A DNA stretch of 64,000 nt from Strigamia acuminata (taxonomy: Eukaryota; Arthropoda; Chilopoda; Geophilomorpha; Linotaeniidae). The notes beneath the pieces were generated by a model. The model did not search any database and had not been told where the DNA came from. It worked only from the letters and a program-made list of their open reading frames with translations. The stretch is from the NCBI GenBank assembly GCA_949358305.1, contig OX442314.1, forward strand, positions 27,761,118-27,825,117, read 5' to 3'. Numbering within the stretch: position 1 is the stretch's first letter; each line of letters begins with the position of its first letter. This document shows positions 60,101 to 64,000 of the stretch, piece by piece. Made by a program: the position numbers and the translations under genes.

Positions 60101-63100
60101 TTCAACTTGTCTATTTCCGAAATTTCGGCCATTTTACACGCAAAATACATTTAACACTCACGTTTAACACAATTTTTCAGGCCGGTTTAAATTAATGTTT
60201 CCGGGTTTCGGCACCATGTGAAATCCAGTAGCGCAAATGTTGTAAAGTTCTCCTTTTTGGTGAAGTAATGTTTCAGGTTTAAAAAATGTTCGGTTTTTTT
60301 CAGTGTTTGAGTTTTTCAGTGGTTGAATACAATAAATTTCTAGGTGCTCAGCAAGAGCAGCTCTCCTCGTTTAAGGTGAAATGTGTACTACTTTATTCAT
60401 GTTAAGAAACGAAGTTATATGCAAAAAATAATTGGTTGTTCTCAGAAATGTGAACAAAAGACAAAAAAAAAAGTCAAAAACCCTAATACAATACAAACGT
60501 CACCACATCTGGTGAAAATTATAAATTATCAGAAAACATAACAAAGACTCACTTTTTCCCTTCAAAATTTCACAGAAAGCAATTAAATCCCAAAATACCA
60601 TCACCAATTTAATTAAAATCAAATTCATTAAAACCCTAGTTTTCACAAGCATATACACGAACGCTCACGTCCTAAAAACATTATTTTTATTTCATCAGCA
60701 AAAAAAAAATTGGATTATATGGATCGATTTCAGTTTTTTCAAACATCCCAATCCGAAATGTACGGATAAAAATTTGGAATATCCAATCCGATTAAAAAAA
60801 ACGGATTGCTTTGAGGCCATCTGAAACCGATTCAATCCAATCCGAATTCGGTTTGAATCAGATTGCATTCGATCCGACCCCACCCTTAAATAACACTAAC
60901 TTGAATTCACACATTTCTAAACAACCCTGTTTGCACCACTGCACAACACACCTTCAATAAACAAATTTGTTAAATGTGTATGTTTAATATGTAAAATCCA
61001 GTGCACGTTTCGGTAGCGTTTTGGAAGCGTGCACTGTACGTCTTTCATACTTTTCTAAAAATTCGAATATAACACCATGGTGTTATAGCTGAAGTGGTGA
61101 TATATTCGAATTTTTGCTCAATGTTTACAAACTTGCCATTTTGAGCAAAACTCGAATACAACACAATGGTGTTATTTTCGGGGGAAGACGGTAGTGTAAT
61201 GACATTATTTTCTTAGAACCACTAACGTATGCAGGAGTTGCTTCAGCAATATTTTTTAGTTTTCGACCGAACAAAGATCAAATCTGTCAGCAAAATGAGT
61301 ACGAGGTAATGAACACATTCCATTTGTCATCAACTCTTGAATTTTGCACGGGACTCGAATAAATACACAAGTTGCACAATACTTATCCACTGGGCGGACA
61401 AGAATCGCCGTCAAGAGTCATAGTAATTCATCATTTTGATAAATTACTAAAGACATTTGCAGTAAGCACTGAGATGAAATGTACTGTCACGTGCATAGTT
61501 TTCATCCCTTTTCTAATTTATTAGATTTTCTCATTTTATTATTTTTCTAATTTAACCTATTTTTATTTCTATTATTTCTGCAAGTGATCTTTTATAATGT
61601 ATGCGCAGATACTTCTTTGCGCATCACATTATTTTCTGATTCATCTTTAGTTCTGCCCCACCCCTGATCACAATTAACATTACCTGCCAATCATGTGATC
61701 AGAGCTGATTTCTGGGCTAACAGGCATGTAAAATTCACTTTCTGGCTTGATTGTCGACAGAATACATCTCTCTGGAATTTCAGTTAGTTAGTCACTTTTC
61801 TTTTAAACCCTGGCACAACACAGAACCTTGGTTAAAACCCAAGTCATCTGCTAGTGCATTTAAAGGTGGATTTCACAACTGAATAAGCCATTTCTTTGTG
61901 CCTTAAACAAGCGCACTCCATCCAATTTCTAACAGTATCGTGCCTATTTCCCCACTATGTTAAGCCATGCTTACTGATCATTCTCCATCCCTAATGAAGT
62001 TTGAGACCCGAGTCAAACCCTTTCTTTTCGGTTAGTCAACACTAACAAAACACTCAAATCTTGCATGTACAAAATAGTGTTGTAAACTTCAGCGAATTGG
62101 GATTTCTCGACCGCCTGACGTCCTTATTAAATGGCGGCCATCTTTGGGACTACCCACAAACCTGGACCCACGCGCGAACTTCCACTTGCGCGTAGTAAAG
62201 TTATTTAAATCCACCACCAACCGGATTGAACGTGACAGTACTTACACCAGCTTGTATTTTTGTTAATTGTAGGGGTGTTTGATCAGAATTGACTTCATGC
62301 TAAATATCAAGAATACGATAACTGTAGTTTTCTTTCTGTAGGTGTACTTTAAACAAAGCGAAGCAACAATTCCATCAATTCCCTCAATACTAAGAAGCAG
62401 AAGAAGTATTAAAAGAGACACCTTTACCATTCTCACATTCAAAATGTTTAAAGTATGTGTGCAGACAATTATTTAAACAAAACTGCTAAATCAATTGTTT
62501 TAATTTAGACCATTCGATTAAATCTGAAATCTCAACCTTGCCTTGACCATGACAAATACATGAGATGCCAAGATGATTGCTACGAACAAAAGATTTATAA
62601 TATAATTCAGTGCAAGTGAGTATTTCTTTTTCTTTTTATATGTATGTGACATTTAGGGAGTTACTGTACGAGTGCTGTCATCACTTTTCACACTTGTAAA
62701 AATCTGTGTTTTGGACATTAAGAAAACCAACAGATGAAATTTTTAAACTTTACGTGATGTAGTTTGCAATACATGTTATTTAAACATTTTTAGGTTACCA
62801 TTTTTGGTCAACATCAATAAGAATAATTGCACCAACTTTCAAGACATTAAAACTTCATTGGCATCGTTCATAAACAGTTCATTAACTACCGATACAATGA
62901 TTGACTGCGGTTGCCATCCCCCTTGTGAAGAGCCAGTGTTTGACACATTCGTTTTCTTTCAAGACACAAATGCATGGCCACTCAACATTCTCGCTATAAT
63001 TCCAATGAACAACATAATTGAAAAGTTTAAGCAAATATTATCTTACACTGAAGTTGCATTGTGCTGCGACATTGGAAATTGTTTTTCACTAATGCTTGGC

Positions 63101-63175
63101 CTTTCAATTCTTGCAATTCCACAGCTATCGCAAAAAATGTTCTTGCAATTTATGCGACTAACCAGAAAAAACTGA
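24134..63175 (+). CDS. Two-module (tandem) DEG/ENaC channel subunit, 13 exons, 864 aa
   Basis: Exons: 24134-24628, 25078-25195, 25276-25352, 50051-50140, 50273-50385, 50447-50628, 50693-51357, 53057-53132, 61217-61305, 61372-61461, 62342-62452, 62509-62615, 62794-63175. All have GT/AG borders, phases agree, and the total is 2595 nt. Module 1: TM1 near 47-65, Cys-rich ectodomain, CGCLRPC at 339-345, TM2 near 399-425 with filter GYS. Module 2: TM1 near 471-487, HTGTCYQSRI (the CYTFN-like site), SRVIVIHHF (family GIKVxIH-like strand), CLDHDKYMRCQDDC, CGCHPPC at 776-782, and TM2 near 831-850 with filter GLS. Known members of the family carry one module and assemble as trimers at the plasma membrane. 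Here both lie in one chain joined by about 45 residues. The His-Gly motif before TM1 is not evident in either module. The start is the ATG after a possible 5' UTR acceptor; the stop is TGA at 63173. Introns 3 (24.7 kb) and 8 (8.1 kb) are swollen by retrotransposons. Confidence 0.75.
24670..25033. mobile_element. 364-bp MITE in intron 1 of copy B
   Basis: Perfect 13-bp TIRs, TTAGACTTTGACC and GGTCAAAGTCTAA. The interior is dominated by CGGTATCGGCCGATAT-type palindromic words, like some known hAT-type MITEs. GAAAAA borders both ends, and copy A has the empty site at about 6403. Confidence 0.8.
25611..26073. other. Copy-B-only sequence left of the giant retrotransposon
   Basis: Copy A reads straight through at about 6990, whereas copy B has this 463-bp block plus about 55 bp on the other side of the LTR element (49263-49317). 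It is probably an older insertion into which the retrotransposon landed. It contains a GAGAGAGAGG-rich stretch (25800-25915). No gene seen. Confidence 0.45.
26074..27088 (-). repeat. 3' LTR of the giant Ty3 element
   Basis: Runs TGTCGCGCCCC to GGGTCACAACA on the plus strand. Near-identical to 48244-49258; differences seen include TTTAAG/TCCAAG and CCGGCG/CCAACG. Confidence 0.95.
27089..27100 (-). promoter_or_regulatory. Polypurine tract of the giant Ty3 element
   Basis: Minus strand CGGAGGGGGAAG directly abuts the 3' LTR, the expected second-strand primer site. Confidence 0.8.
27125..29890 (-). CDS. Third ORF of the Ty3 element, 921 aa, function unknown
   Basis: It lies downstream of pol, where some retroelements carry env. 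The first ATG (29890) directly follows a pyrimidine-rich stretch ending in CAG, so it looks made for translation from a spliced subgenomic RNA. The upstream extension of the open frame has no ATG. The N-terminal third includes RRCFGEDADPWRLRILHSRC. The middle is basic and serine-rich (YPRKRKRSKGAGNSQSRS), followed by a proline-rich stretch near 430-460 and a more globular C-terminal half (YFIEWAITMMSKLSRAF). No signal peptide, transmembrane segment, zinc finger or polymerase motif is visible, so it is not an obvious envelope protein. It could be a second Gag-like protein, a nucleic-acid-binding factor or a captured host gene. The open frame over 2.7 kb indicates recent constraint or recent insertion. 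Confidence 0.8.
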   Translation of the reverse strand: MALRRTWGPLDPACIARGGIFRGALPEFYRRCFGEDADPWRLRILHSRCIARRWVRDCTLLDTFPEGMREGIATELARDDDPKSPIFHPGLSSQYTGNPAEEHVLYAWQAAETEEAREAIYQQYRQQLVDTATAVAERILQNEGMTADDIHLWFERLRLGESTPQWRPRMGVLTSQAEMWQLHHLGILGPKSSYPRKRKRSKGAGNSQSRSPVTTKKQRVIQNTTEGNEAGPSTSTVRDPSQYSRPRIFVNRQIKDGKECKEVWMSGDEERVSRPSTSRRPLTHREQRRRDRKERYFARCEARGRPIPEPAYISKRAGRRSGSQSGERSVPAADTRDLREILTQMKRTKLTRFDPTMKHARKMGVVTDGMVTPHEVARWLADYINSRPRPDGMPTAIVQPSSSEQHLPAPQVAMTGVQTTETPPPPTQPPPPLPTPTLPTKTQPPPNLPPPSLLNSSDPPDLPTDRSVLLPVGQSILQECRNNLTDIYRPSRPRPGSSALFFERRDEEARLAREAANPTISELSAFRFVMEDPRVSAPALRGVDQTQRYFIEWAITMMSKLSRAFTEDSERSNPVNRRSLQLSLTKVMMQLLTPALFGEGRQSMAAWSAVDREGVQVPRALLAEWSSILPDPVLTRYELTRDVVNPEFEGYKLRSTAFRYTSATWTAAPTQQLRALTVQTEEPAEEVEMMISPTSGVPIPPPMPAKMSPQGPALFEVAGKPKRLLCRTPPVRSVEQTKPTPPGTPPARAATTTQAVIPAATQKPKPAPPPPDYYGRIINEFPHLSMTTATRRFILAQRDKGKSVFIWLHNQIRKTKDLIFHQRLLRAHRAPVTPAEANAIRHTNTGFSAYIPSVWLHERTRAPHEPVDGHALCFITEHEDPRDRSSALVGDLSAPPGTQPPVPGVSYAQVTDSVSGPPKKK
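29891..31333. other. Non-coding spacer between pol and ORF3
   Basis: About 1.4 kb with no sustained minus-strand frame. It contains an AT-rich part (29920-30460), a more GC-rich part (30500-31250) and a T-tract at about 31276-31298. The splice-acceptor-like site for ORF3 (minus TCCATCCTTCCAG) is at 29891. Confidence 0.5.
31334..31779 (-). pseudogene. pol: 3' fragment of Ty3 pol, separated by the nested element
   Basis: Continues the integrase C-terminal region in frame with 41449 and above once the nested insertion is disregarded. It begins with the target duplication, then a YKLRKLEDN stretch typical of an integrase tail, then an acidic, proline-rich tail ending near KDGKVVGKE. The apparent N-terminus that can be read upstream comes from the nested LTR and is not genuine. 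Confidence 0.75.
31780..33691 (-). repeat. 3' LTR of the nested element
   Basis: Plus strand TGTGACGGTG to AACCGTCA. Short open frames inside (for example 31925-32125) recur identically in the other LTR and are not genes. Confidence 0.95.
33692..33706 (-). promoter_or_regulatory. Polypurine tract of the nested element
   Basis: Minus strand ATTAAGGGGGATGTA abuts the 3' LTR. Confidence 0.65.
34289..35770 (-). CDS. Orphan ORF of the nested LTR element, 493 aa
   Basis: The only long ORF of the element; the first ATG is at 35770 (MAQKPLNMIDPK). It is rich in Asn, Gln, Ser and Lys. A motif recurs: YCNRHGLDKTKFKNIIEA near 42-59 and YCKQYQLNSAEFKNINEAQQ near 290, with a weaker third version near 155 (NPAEAQRYV). 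Near the C-terminus two adjacent copies of HVWFS occur. No zinc knuckle, protease or polymerase motif is visible. It may be a divergent Gag-like or RNA-binding protein. No family recognised. Confidence 0.7.
   Translation of the reverse strand: MAQKPLNMIDPKGNNKQTNLNLSSVPLGDQTEKIPDHFTLYCNRHGLDKTKFKNIIEASDYVKARNWRDRTQSQSSHQDPVRNPQTYSRNLVNQDSHTMFQTSSRGSKLEKFKPPNSVDKGEENYKPNNSHPESSLTNQSVVQNKLKLVYNRDQLISVRYANPAEAQRYVASLNLSINLPLSKELGTVNKSFGPPISTQRKDIRTPNKHLQSNNVQQRARSPITNSCLRTYDLSTKKSPQPRQFYLTPISNRKKVKQTFPLKKYYQHDNENDFKPKKESFLTNPREIRYQFEQYCKQYQLNSAEFKNINEAQQFVFRNQYRNQRLKPVPVVNLTEIQQFASGKQPCNIQNNSSQREELRTSKKRFRSPSPAGDEETSSTNQHVQKLTENPGFQSSVPRLRVKYRSPRLLRDFTIPNMGPFHVWFSNEGPIHVWFSRDDLKQKVGSSRSFTLPSQYTVCNCPKEKRRKKSVQQAERSRKFANMRAQYLAKNHVD
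36200..39190 (-). other. Long leader with dispersed short hairpins (nested element)
   Basis: More than 20 short inverted repeats of the form TTTTC-N(2-6)-GAAAA are spread over this stretch, for example near 36228, 36735, 36830, 37069, 37571, 37632, 37674, 37965, 38000, 38533, 38590, 38750 and 39168. Loop sequences vary (CG, CGAA, CAAAT). Nothing coding. It is the 5' untranslated leader between PBS and ORF. Confidence 0.5.
39041..39510. repeat. 235-bp tandem repeats containing extra primer-binding-site copies
   Basis: Two full units (39041-39275, 39276-39510) are followed by the start of a third that abuts the LTR at 39531. Each starts with the same 20 bases as the functional PBS (ATCTCGGTGGGACCTCCACG on the plus strand). 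A diverged copy lies near 38840-38890. Confidence 0.9.
39511..39528 (-). promoter_or_regulatory. Primer binding site, tRNA-Gln type (nested element)
   Basis: Plus-strand ATCTCGGTGGGACCTCCA equals the 3' end (T arm, acceptor strand and CCA) expected of a glutamine tRNA. Two bases (CG) separate it from the LTR. Confidence 0.8.
39531..41442 (-). repeat. 5' LTR of the nested element
   Basis: Same length (1912 bp) as 31780-33691 and apparently identical. The first bases past its outer end are the target duplication inside pol. Confidence 0.95.
41443..45064 (-). pseudogene. pol: Ty3/gypsy Pol (protease-RT-RNase H-integrase), interrupted
   Basis: Starts near MKKKGFNKGF (ATG at 45064). The frame is open further upstream into the end of gag in the -1 phase, so expression by frameshifting is plausible. 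Protease LLDSGADRSF lies near residue 95-105. Reverse transcriptase has YLDDIVIAS near 443. RNase H starts HTDASRVGLGAAL near 586. The integrase HHCC zinc finger spans about 890-935 (HGHPLASHAG to CQRCQACK), and the catalytic Asp, Asp, Glu lie near 960, 1022 and 1056 (VDVMG, ISDNGPQF, NPVERLN). About 1205 residues are genuine. After 41443 the frame runs into the nested LTR and stops at 41336. The rest of the integrase tail is at 31334-31779. This copy can no longer make intact Pol. Confidence 0.9.
45088..48171 (-). CDS. gag: Ty3/gypsy Gag, unusually long (1027 aa)
   Basis: The first ATG is at 48171 (MADNTRVTDSDSD); the frame is open further upstream without an ATG. Residues 1-400 are polar and low complexity. 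About 430-600 is rich in Arg/Glu/Ser dipeptides (RRRERERDERREKERDDRRR), resembling RS/RE proteins. The capsid-type gag domain spans about 620-790 (RWQFYIQNRFDGSWKAG to MSGFRQMPGETIMDYD-like). One CCHC zinc knuckle, CFKCNQPGHYSKEC, lies near 974-987. A short Lys/Ala-rich tail follows. Typical Ty3 Gags are 300-500 residues, so the N-terminal half is an extension. The stop at 45088 is 24 nt before the pol ATG. Confidence 0.88.
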   Translation of the reverse strand: MADNTRVTDSDSDVNKRAGSRKGTDYHLRSGGPLPKASAHESRQKRRKAKPDRRSASEASHPSHAETRQRLDETERSEDPSHPKPPRPNRDGETSGNEVLSRNQSPRLTHDTEVSDPRATSSIQRMASDTTANSALNTPITHSRPASVMSEGHKSNSSSVKRVSSQPYSVSGTLIDAMQLAQAEGVRYTLPTGKITVYETLQIVRAALKAHSVSPQITIVEGAYAQQLVDSAQFEADAENEARQAIRERRRKLAEREAQALEYGRTQPNPTTPEEVEIVDRALRAHRYAFHSQQEAERAFMARLRRDDPKSVRKPEVSSSELSDESLEGDPKRTPKAKPKPQPERATPATPRKRDASAREQQTRPRMQALDSATNNAITRLINANNAKRNEEQALTSQQHDNPQGTEWQQPVPILEDDESSRRQSHDRTFSREEGKRDERPKYYHYGNSDSSSDGLESNAPSHHDSERGSGERRRERERDERREKERDDRRRGRKESNSSRRNPPRRSPSPDPSSDPSSNDDRRKDKSSNRRKRSNSPRDREKRRRSENSDHRREEFQDLPRQSAFTDSTGRQYTMGELGRALLGSLKAEGIDLSKRNDRNRSTGDRVKKKYAVSRRDTMSITGNIRWQFYIQNRFDGSWKAGDRFLDEVIRIKTATKATVGDMLTHGIVELMTGSAREWYQGLKGVNWDDFLMRFDLRYGETPEEVSRKMRGFRQMPGETIMDYDIRARLLFEKAPMEFHATGFNLFFLGGLSEYSQRVLLEERAPTGGSYEEMSAFLFENTIDIEKRYYSALPEAEKAATANRLKLSAERYGGTDKIMRPTEYLSGIMELAEASVGLQIKNKLTFTLPSNPLAAPKKAPTASAMQATLEEVKEGEEAGQDAGKSDEKEEKDDYSTDEEIRSYRDTLSTGCDEEGPLVHLIHRDRAVEEFRARLKPNAGRIPKYFRKNYTPPSKADPEKKKSTEAPRDKSNIRCFKCNQPGHYSKECPRTAKEDAKFDAIMKQMAEIKLAMAKNESKNESAQAAKK
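48224..48241 (-). promoter_or_regulatory. Primer binding site, tRNA-Pro-like (giant Ty3 element)
   Basis: Minus-strand TGGGGGCCTGTCCGGGAT differs at two positions from the complement of a proline tRNA 3' end. Two bases (CG) separate it from the LTR. Confidence 0.7.
48244..49258 (-). repeat. 5' LTR of the giant Ty3 element
   Basis: Pairs with 26074-27088 (about 99.6 percent identical by eye). The promoter is expected here, driving gag and pol on the minus strand. An ATATATATATA stretch is at about 48410-48420. Confidence 0.95.
50693..51357 (+). CDS. Exon 7: fusion exon joining the two DEG/ENaC modules
   Basis: A single uninterrupted exon encodes module 1 TM2 (GGNLGFSLGYSLLSIIEI), a basic cytoplasmic linker, module 2 TM1 (FFILILICAFLAVYVSKE) and the start of ectodomain 2 (YLSEPTRYVVNIQENDTLYM). 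The donor is GTAAGT at 51358. Copy A (8130-8791) has the same exon without a stop, differing by one codon in length. This exon is the main evidence that the two modules are one protein. Confidence 0.8.
51678..52387. mobile_element. 710-bp Harbinger-like MITE, TAA target, with exact empty site in copy A
   Basis: TIRs CAAGGGGAGTGCACCAATA and its complement, flanked by TAA (51675-51677, 52388-52390). Copy A has a single TAA at about 9133-9136, so insertion followed the duplication. The interior shares the tRNA-Ser-like block and flanks (CTATTGTTGTCTTCATGAA) with the 4421-5445 foldback. Two TTTTTGAGGAATTTATT-type subterminal repeats are inverted. Confidence 0.88.
51955..52022 (-). other. tRNA-Ser-like sequence, third copy
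   Basis: Minus-strand version of the 4777-4846 block with a few changes (box B GATTCAAATCC). Probably a SINE-type module carried inside the MITE family. Confidence 0.5.
52391..53056. other. Remainder of intron 7, repeat-derived
   Basis: The first 185 bp is the dispersed repeat also at 9118-9296 and inverted at 4240-4410. The rest (to exon 8) includes a GC-rich, LTR-like stretch at about 52735-52810 (GGAGGTTATTACACCCCCATC). No coding exon seen apart from exon 8 at 53057-53132. Confidence 0.4.
53320..57425 (-). pseudogene. Decayed BEL/Pao gag-pol (minus strand)
   Basis: Read from right to left, pieces in shifting frames give: Gag remainder (57258-57425 and 56891-57166, the latter ending in a CFLCFDKGH zinc-knuckle start), aspartic protease with FFDGGSHRTFI (56399-56890), RT leader and palm (55836-56288, 55465-55812, then YVDDFIDS in 55225-55452), RNase H LFCDASPLAYGVVAYS (54417-55067), and integrase with HRRVFHGG, CFICRKVQG, VGIDFAGPLY and YSDNAKTFKR (53519-54383), continuing to about 53320. 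At least five frameshifts or stops are present, and the 3' end of integrase and the 3' LTR are missing. It is clearly a relative of the pol at 17871-21239, but older. Confidence 0.85.
57431..57738 (+). repeat. 5' LTR, 308 bp
   Basis: Begins TGTAAGGTTTAAAGCG and ends CAAAATACATAACA. Confidence 0.92.
57905..58114 (+). CDS. Short coiled-coil ORF of the 2.5-kb LTR element
   Basis: 69 residues from ATGGCCACG, almost entirely predicted helix (KRKKLDDMLKRKRNELVLQI). It overlaps the next ORF by 41 nt in another frame. It may be the true N-terminus of the larger protein, separated by a one-base change or joined by frameshifting. Confidence 0.5.
   Translation: MATIEQTRDELNSSMDSKRKKLDDMLKRKRNELVLQIQLERDQLLAEIVQVCTEQPNGATRTSEFTRGA
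58074..59657 (+). pseudogene. Orphan ORF of the 2.5-kb LTR element with one in-frame stop
   Basis: Frame open from ATG 58074 to TAA at 58770-58772, then open again to 59655 in the same frame, about 525 codons in all. The first part is charged and helical (LKRKQDVDSSNEKNFEKW), then more globular (MIAIRADNFAVNMTLYGKG). The second part starts near NQSPQLLGVIDWFWSHAAED and ends in a threonine-rich tail encoded by an ACA/ACG repeat, running a few codons into the 3' LTR. No RT, protease, integrase or zinc-knuckle motif. It may be a divergent Gag or a captured gene; the family is unknown. The stop may be decay or a programmed read-through. Confidence 0.55.
59460..59560. repeat. ACA/AAC trinucleotide repeat
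   Basis: Units ACAACAACAATAACAACAGC recur about three times inside the orphan ORF, encoding poly-Thr with Ile and Ala. Confidence 0.85.
59600..59907 (+). repeat. 3' LTR, 308 bp
   Basis: Copy of 57431-57738; preceded by CCGGGGAGA. Confidence 0.92.
59913..60132 (-). pseudogene. gag: BEL/Pao Gag N-terminus, separated by the nested element
   Basis: The ATG at 60132 starts MAEISEIDKLKQNRTTARTA and runs to DDDEAVA, where the 2.5-kb LTR element entered. Gag resumes below 57425. The helical, charged sequence is typical of BEL/Pao Gag N-termini. Confidence 0.7.
60199..60216 (-). promoter_or_regulatory. Primer binding site of the BEL/Pao element, tRNA-Phe type
   Basis: Minus strand TGGTGCCGAAACCCGGAA matches the complement of a phenylalanine tRNA 3' end with one mismatch. 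It marks the inner end of the 5' LTR, which starts at 60217 (plus-strand TGTGAAATCC). Confidence 0.7.
60217..60950 (-). repeat. Putative 5' LTR of the BEL/Pao element (outer end not resolved)
   Basis: Placed by the adjacent primer site. No second LTR copy exists in the window, so the outer boundary is a guess between about 60850 and 61000. AT-rich, no genes. Confidence 0.4.
61462..62341. other. Intron 10 of the tandem DEG/ENaC gene
   Basis: 880 bp between GTAAGC at 61462 and CTGTAG at 62336-62341. No exon-like or transposon structure recognised. Confidence 0.6.
62794..63175 (+). CDS. Exon 13: C-terminal exon of the tandem DEG/ENaC gene
   Basis: The acceptor is TTTTTAG at 62787-62793, completing a split AAG codon. 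It encodes the ectodomain CGCHPPCEEPVFDTF and TM2 CCDIGNCFSLMLGLSILAI, then a short basic tail (MRLTRKN) and TGA. The acidic residue that often follows the filter in TM2 is replaced (LAIPQL). Exon 12 (62509-62615) carries the paired cysteines aligned with module 1 exon 5. Confidence 0.8.
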
Positions 63176-63255
63176 AATCTGCCATCACATTTCCCAAAGA
63201 ATATACACTAATATAAATCAGAAATTAAACAACAATTAAATCTAAAGCACACCCT

Positions 63256-63261
63256 AATAAA
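63256..63261 (+). terminator. Polyadenylation signal of the tandem DEG/ENaC gene
   Basis: AATAAA 81 bp after the stop codon, followed by further AAATAAATAAG signals to about 63295. Confidence 0.6.
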
Positions 63262-63299
63262 TAATACGAACGTAAATAAATAAGTAAATAAATATAACA

Positions 63300-64000
63300 A
63301 AAAATCAACACACAGACGATGGTACAAAGAAGCATGGCTAACGGTCACTAATCCACACAATGCAGCTAAACTTTTCTATAAATCAAACTCAGTTTCACTT
63401 AAGAAACAACTTTAAATATTATCTTTTAATTTGACATAAACTCGGACGACTTTTGTCAGCATAACGTACTGTTGTCTGTTGTTTCACAAACGTTTAGTTG
63501 TTATAGAGTGGGAAAAGATCTTAAAGATGTTTAAAAACTAAAAAAAAGTGTCATTTTAGAAGAATTTAGCCTTTCGGTTTGTATTTTAAGACATTAATTT
63601 TTCAGCTACTACTACTGTAATATAATATTCTATCTATTGCATCATGCGATTATGGACTTTACCATATTATATATTTTTAATCTTAAAAATTGATCCTCCG
63701 ATAGTGGGCTACGCTAACTAGTTACGCTATCCTATTACACTGTGCTATTATACTATACTACACTGTATTATTAAATATACTATTACAGCACTGTTTATTA
63801 TTCCGTAGTATTTATATTTATTAATCAACTCTGTTTTTACTTTCCATTTAATCGTTTCTGCAGCAATTTAATCCATCATAGTTGCATACATTTTTTAAAA
63901 TTGCTTTTCCCAGTCAGTCCACCTCTTAAAATTAACTTCACAATCAAATAACAAACTTATTGTTAGAACTACCATCTTTTACTTTCATTAGTTTGAAAAT
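63300..64000. other. AT-rich 3' flank, no gene seen
   Basis: No sustained open frame or repeat with recognisable ends; short TATTATACTATACTACACTG words at about 63740-63790. Confidence 0.4.

Larger units (their letters stand above)
53176..61194. mobile_element. TIR element (MITE) split by a BEL/Pao insertion, intron 8
   Basis: The left end CTACCGTCTTTCCCCGAATA and the right end (61162-61194) are inverted with about 30 of 33 matches. Similarity continues about 120 bp inward (GTATTCG...AAGTTTGTAAA). Subterminal words ATAACACCATGGTG are repeated in both ends. Only about 250-450 bp belong to this element; 53320 to roughly 60950 is BEL/Pao. No clear target duplication was found. Confidence 0.7.

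Noticed and set aside
24134-63175. Two separate, adjacent single-module DEG/ENaC genes
   Set aside because: Exon 7 reads from TM2 of module 1 into TM1 of module 2 without a stop in both duplicates, and I found no start, promoter-like region or polyadenylation signal between them. All phases fit one 864-codon frame. Transcript data could still overturn this.

Overview
The window is AT-rich animal DNA, most likely from an arthropod or another ecdysozoan invertebrate. The evidence is spliced genes with GT/AG introns, DEG/ENaC channel genes, a BTB/BACK-type gene fragment, BEL/Pao and Ty3/gypsy retrotransposons, and many TA-flanked foldback MITEs. The species cannot be named from the sequence. A run of 200 N (9355-9554) marks an assembly gap.

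The backbone is a tandem segmental duplication. Copy A (about 86-9300) and copy B (about 21563-52580) each carry a minus-strand BACK-domain fragment followed by plus-strand exons of a DEG/ENaC channel. Copy A has exons 1-7 only. Copy B has exons 1-7 and continues into exons 8-13, ending at 63175. All 13 exons have compatible splice phases and sum to 2595 nt (864 codons plus stop). The predicted protein is unusual: two complete DEG/ENaC modules, each TM1-Cys-rich ectodomain-TM2, in one polypeptide. Exon 7 alone carries TM2 of module 1, a short linker and TM1 of module 2 without a stop, and this holds in both copies.

The introns of copy B are packed with transposons. Intron 3 (24.7 kb) holds a giant minus-strand Ty3/gypsy element (26074-49258) with 1015-bp LTRs, a 1027-aa Gag, Pol, and a third 921-aa ORF of unknown function whose ATG directly follows a splice-acceptor-like AG. 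Its pol is split by a nested 9.7-kb LTR element (31780-41442) that encodes no pol, only an orphan 493-aa ORF. That element has a tRNA-Gln primer site that is repeated upstream within 235-bp tandem repeats. Intron 8 holds a TIR element (53176-61194) interrupted by a decayed BEL/Pao element, which is itself interrupted by a 2.5-kb LTR element with an orphan coiled-coil ORF.

Between the two duplicates (9.3-21.5 kb) lie four related foldback MITEs, a minus-strand coiled-coil gene fragment with a 21-bp microexon, two AT-rich minisatellites, a small five-exon plus-strand gene model and a 5'-truncated BEL/Pao pol. Comparing copy A with copy B gives filled and empty sites for several MITEs, which fixes their target duplications.
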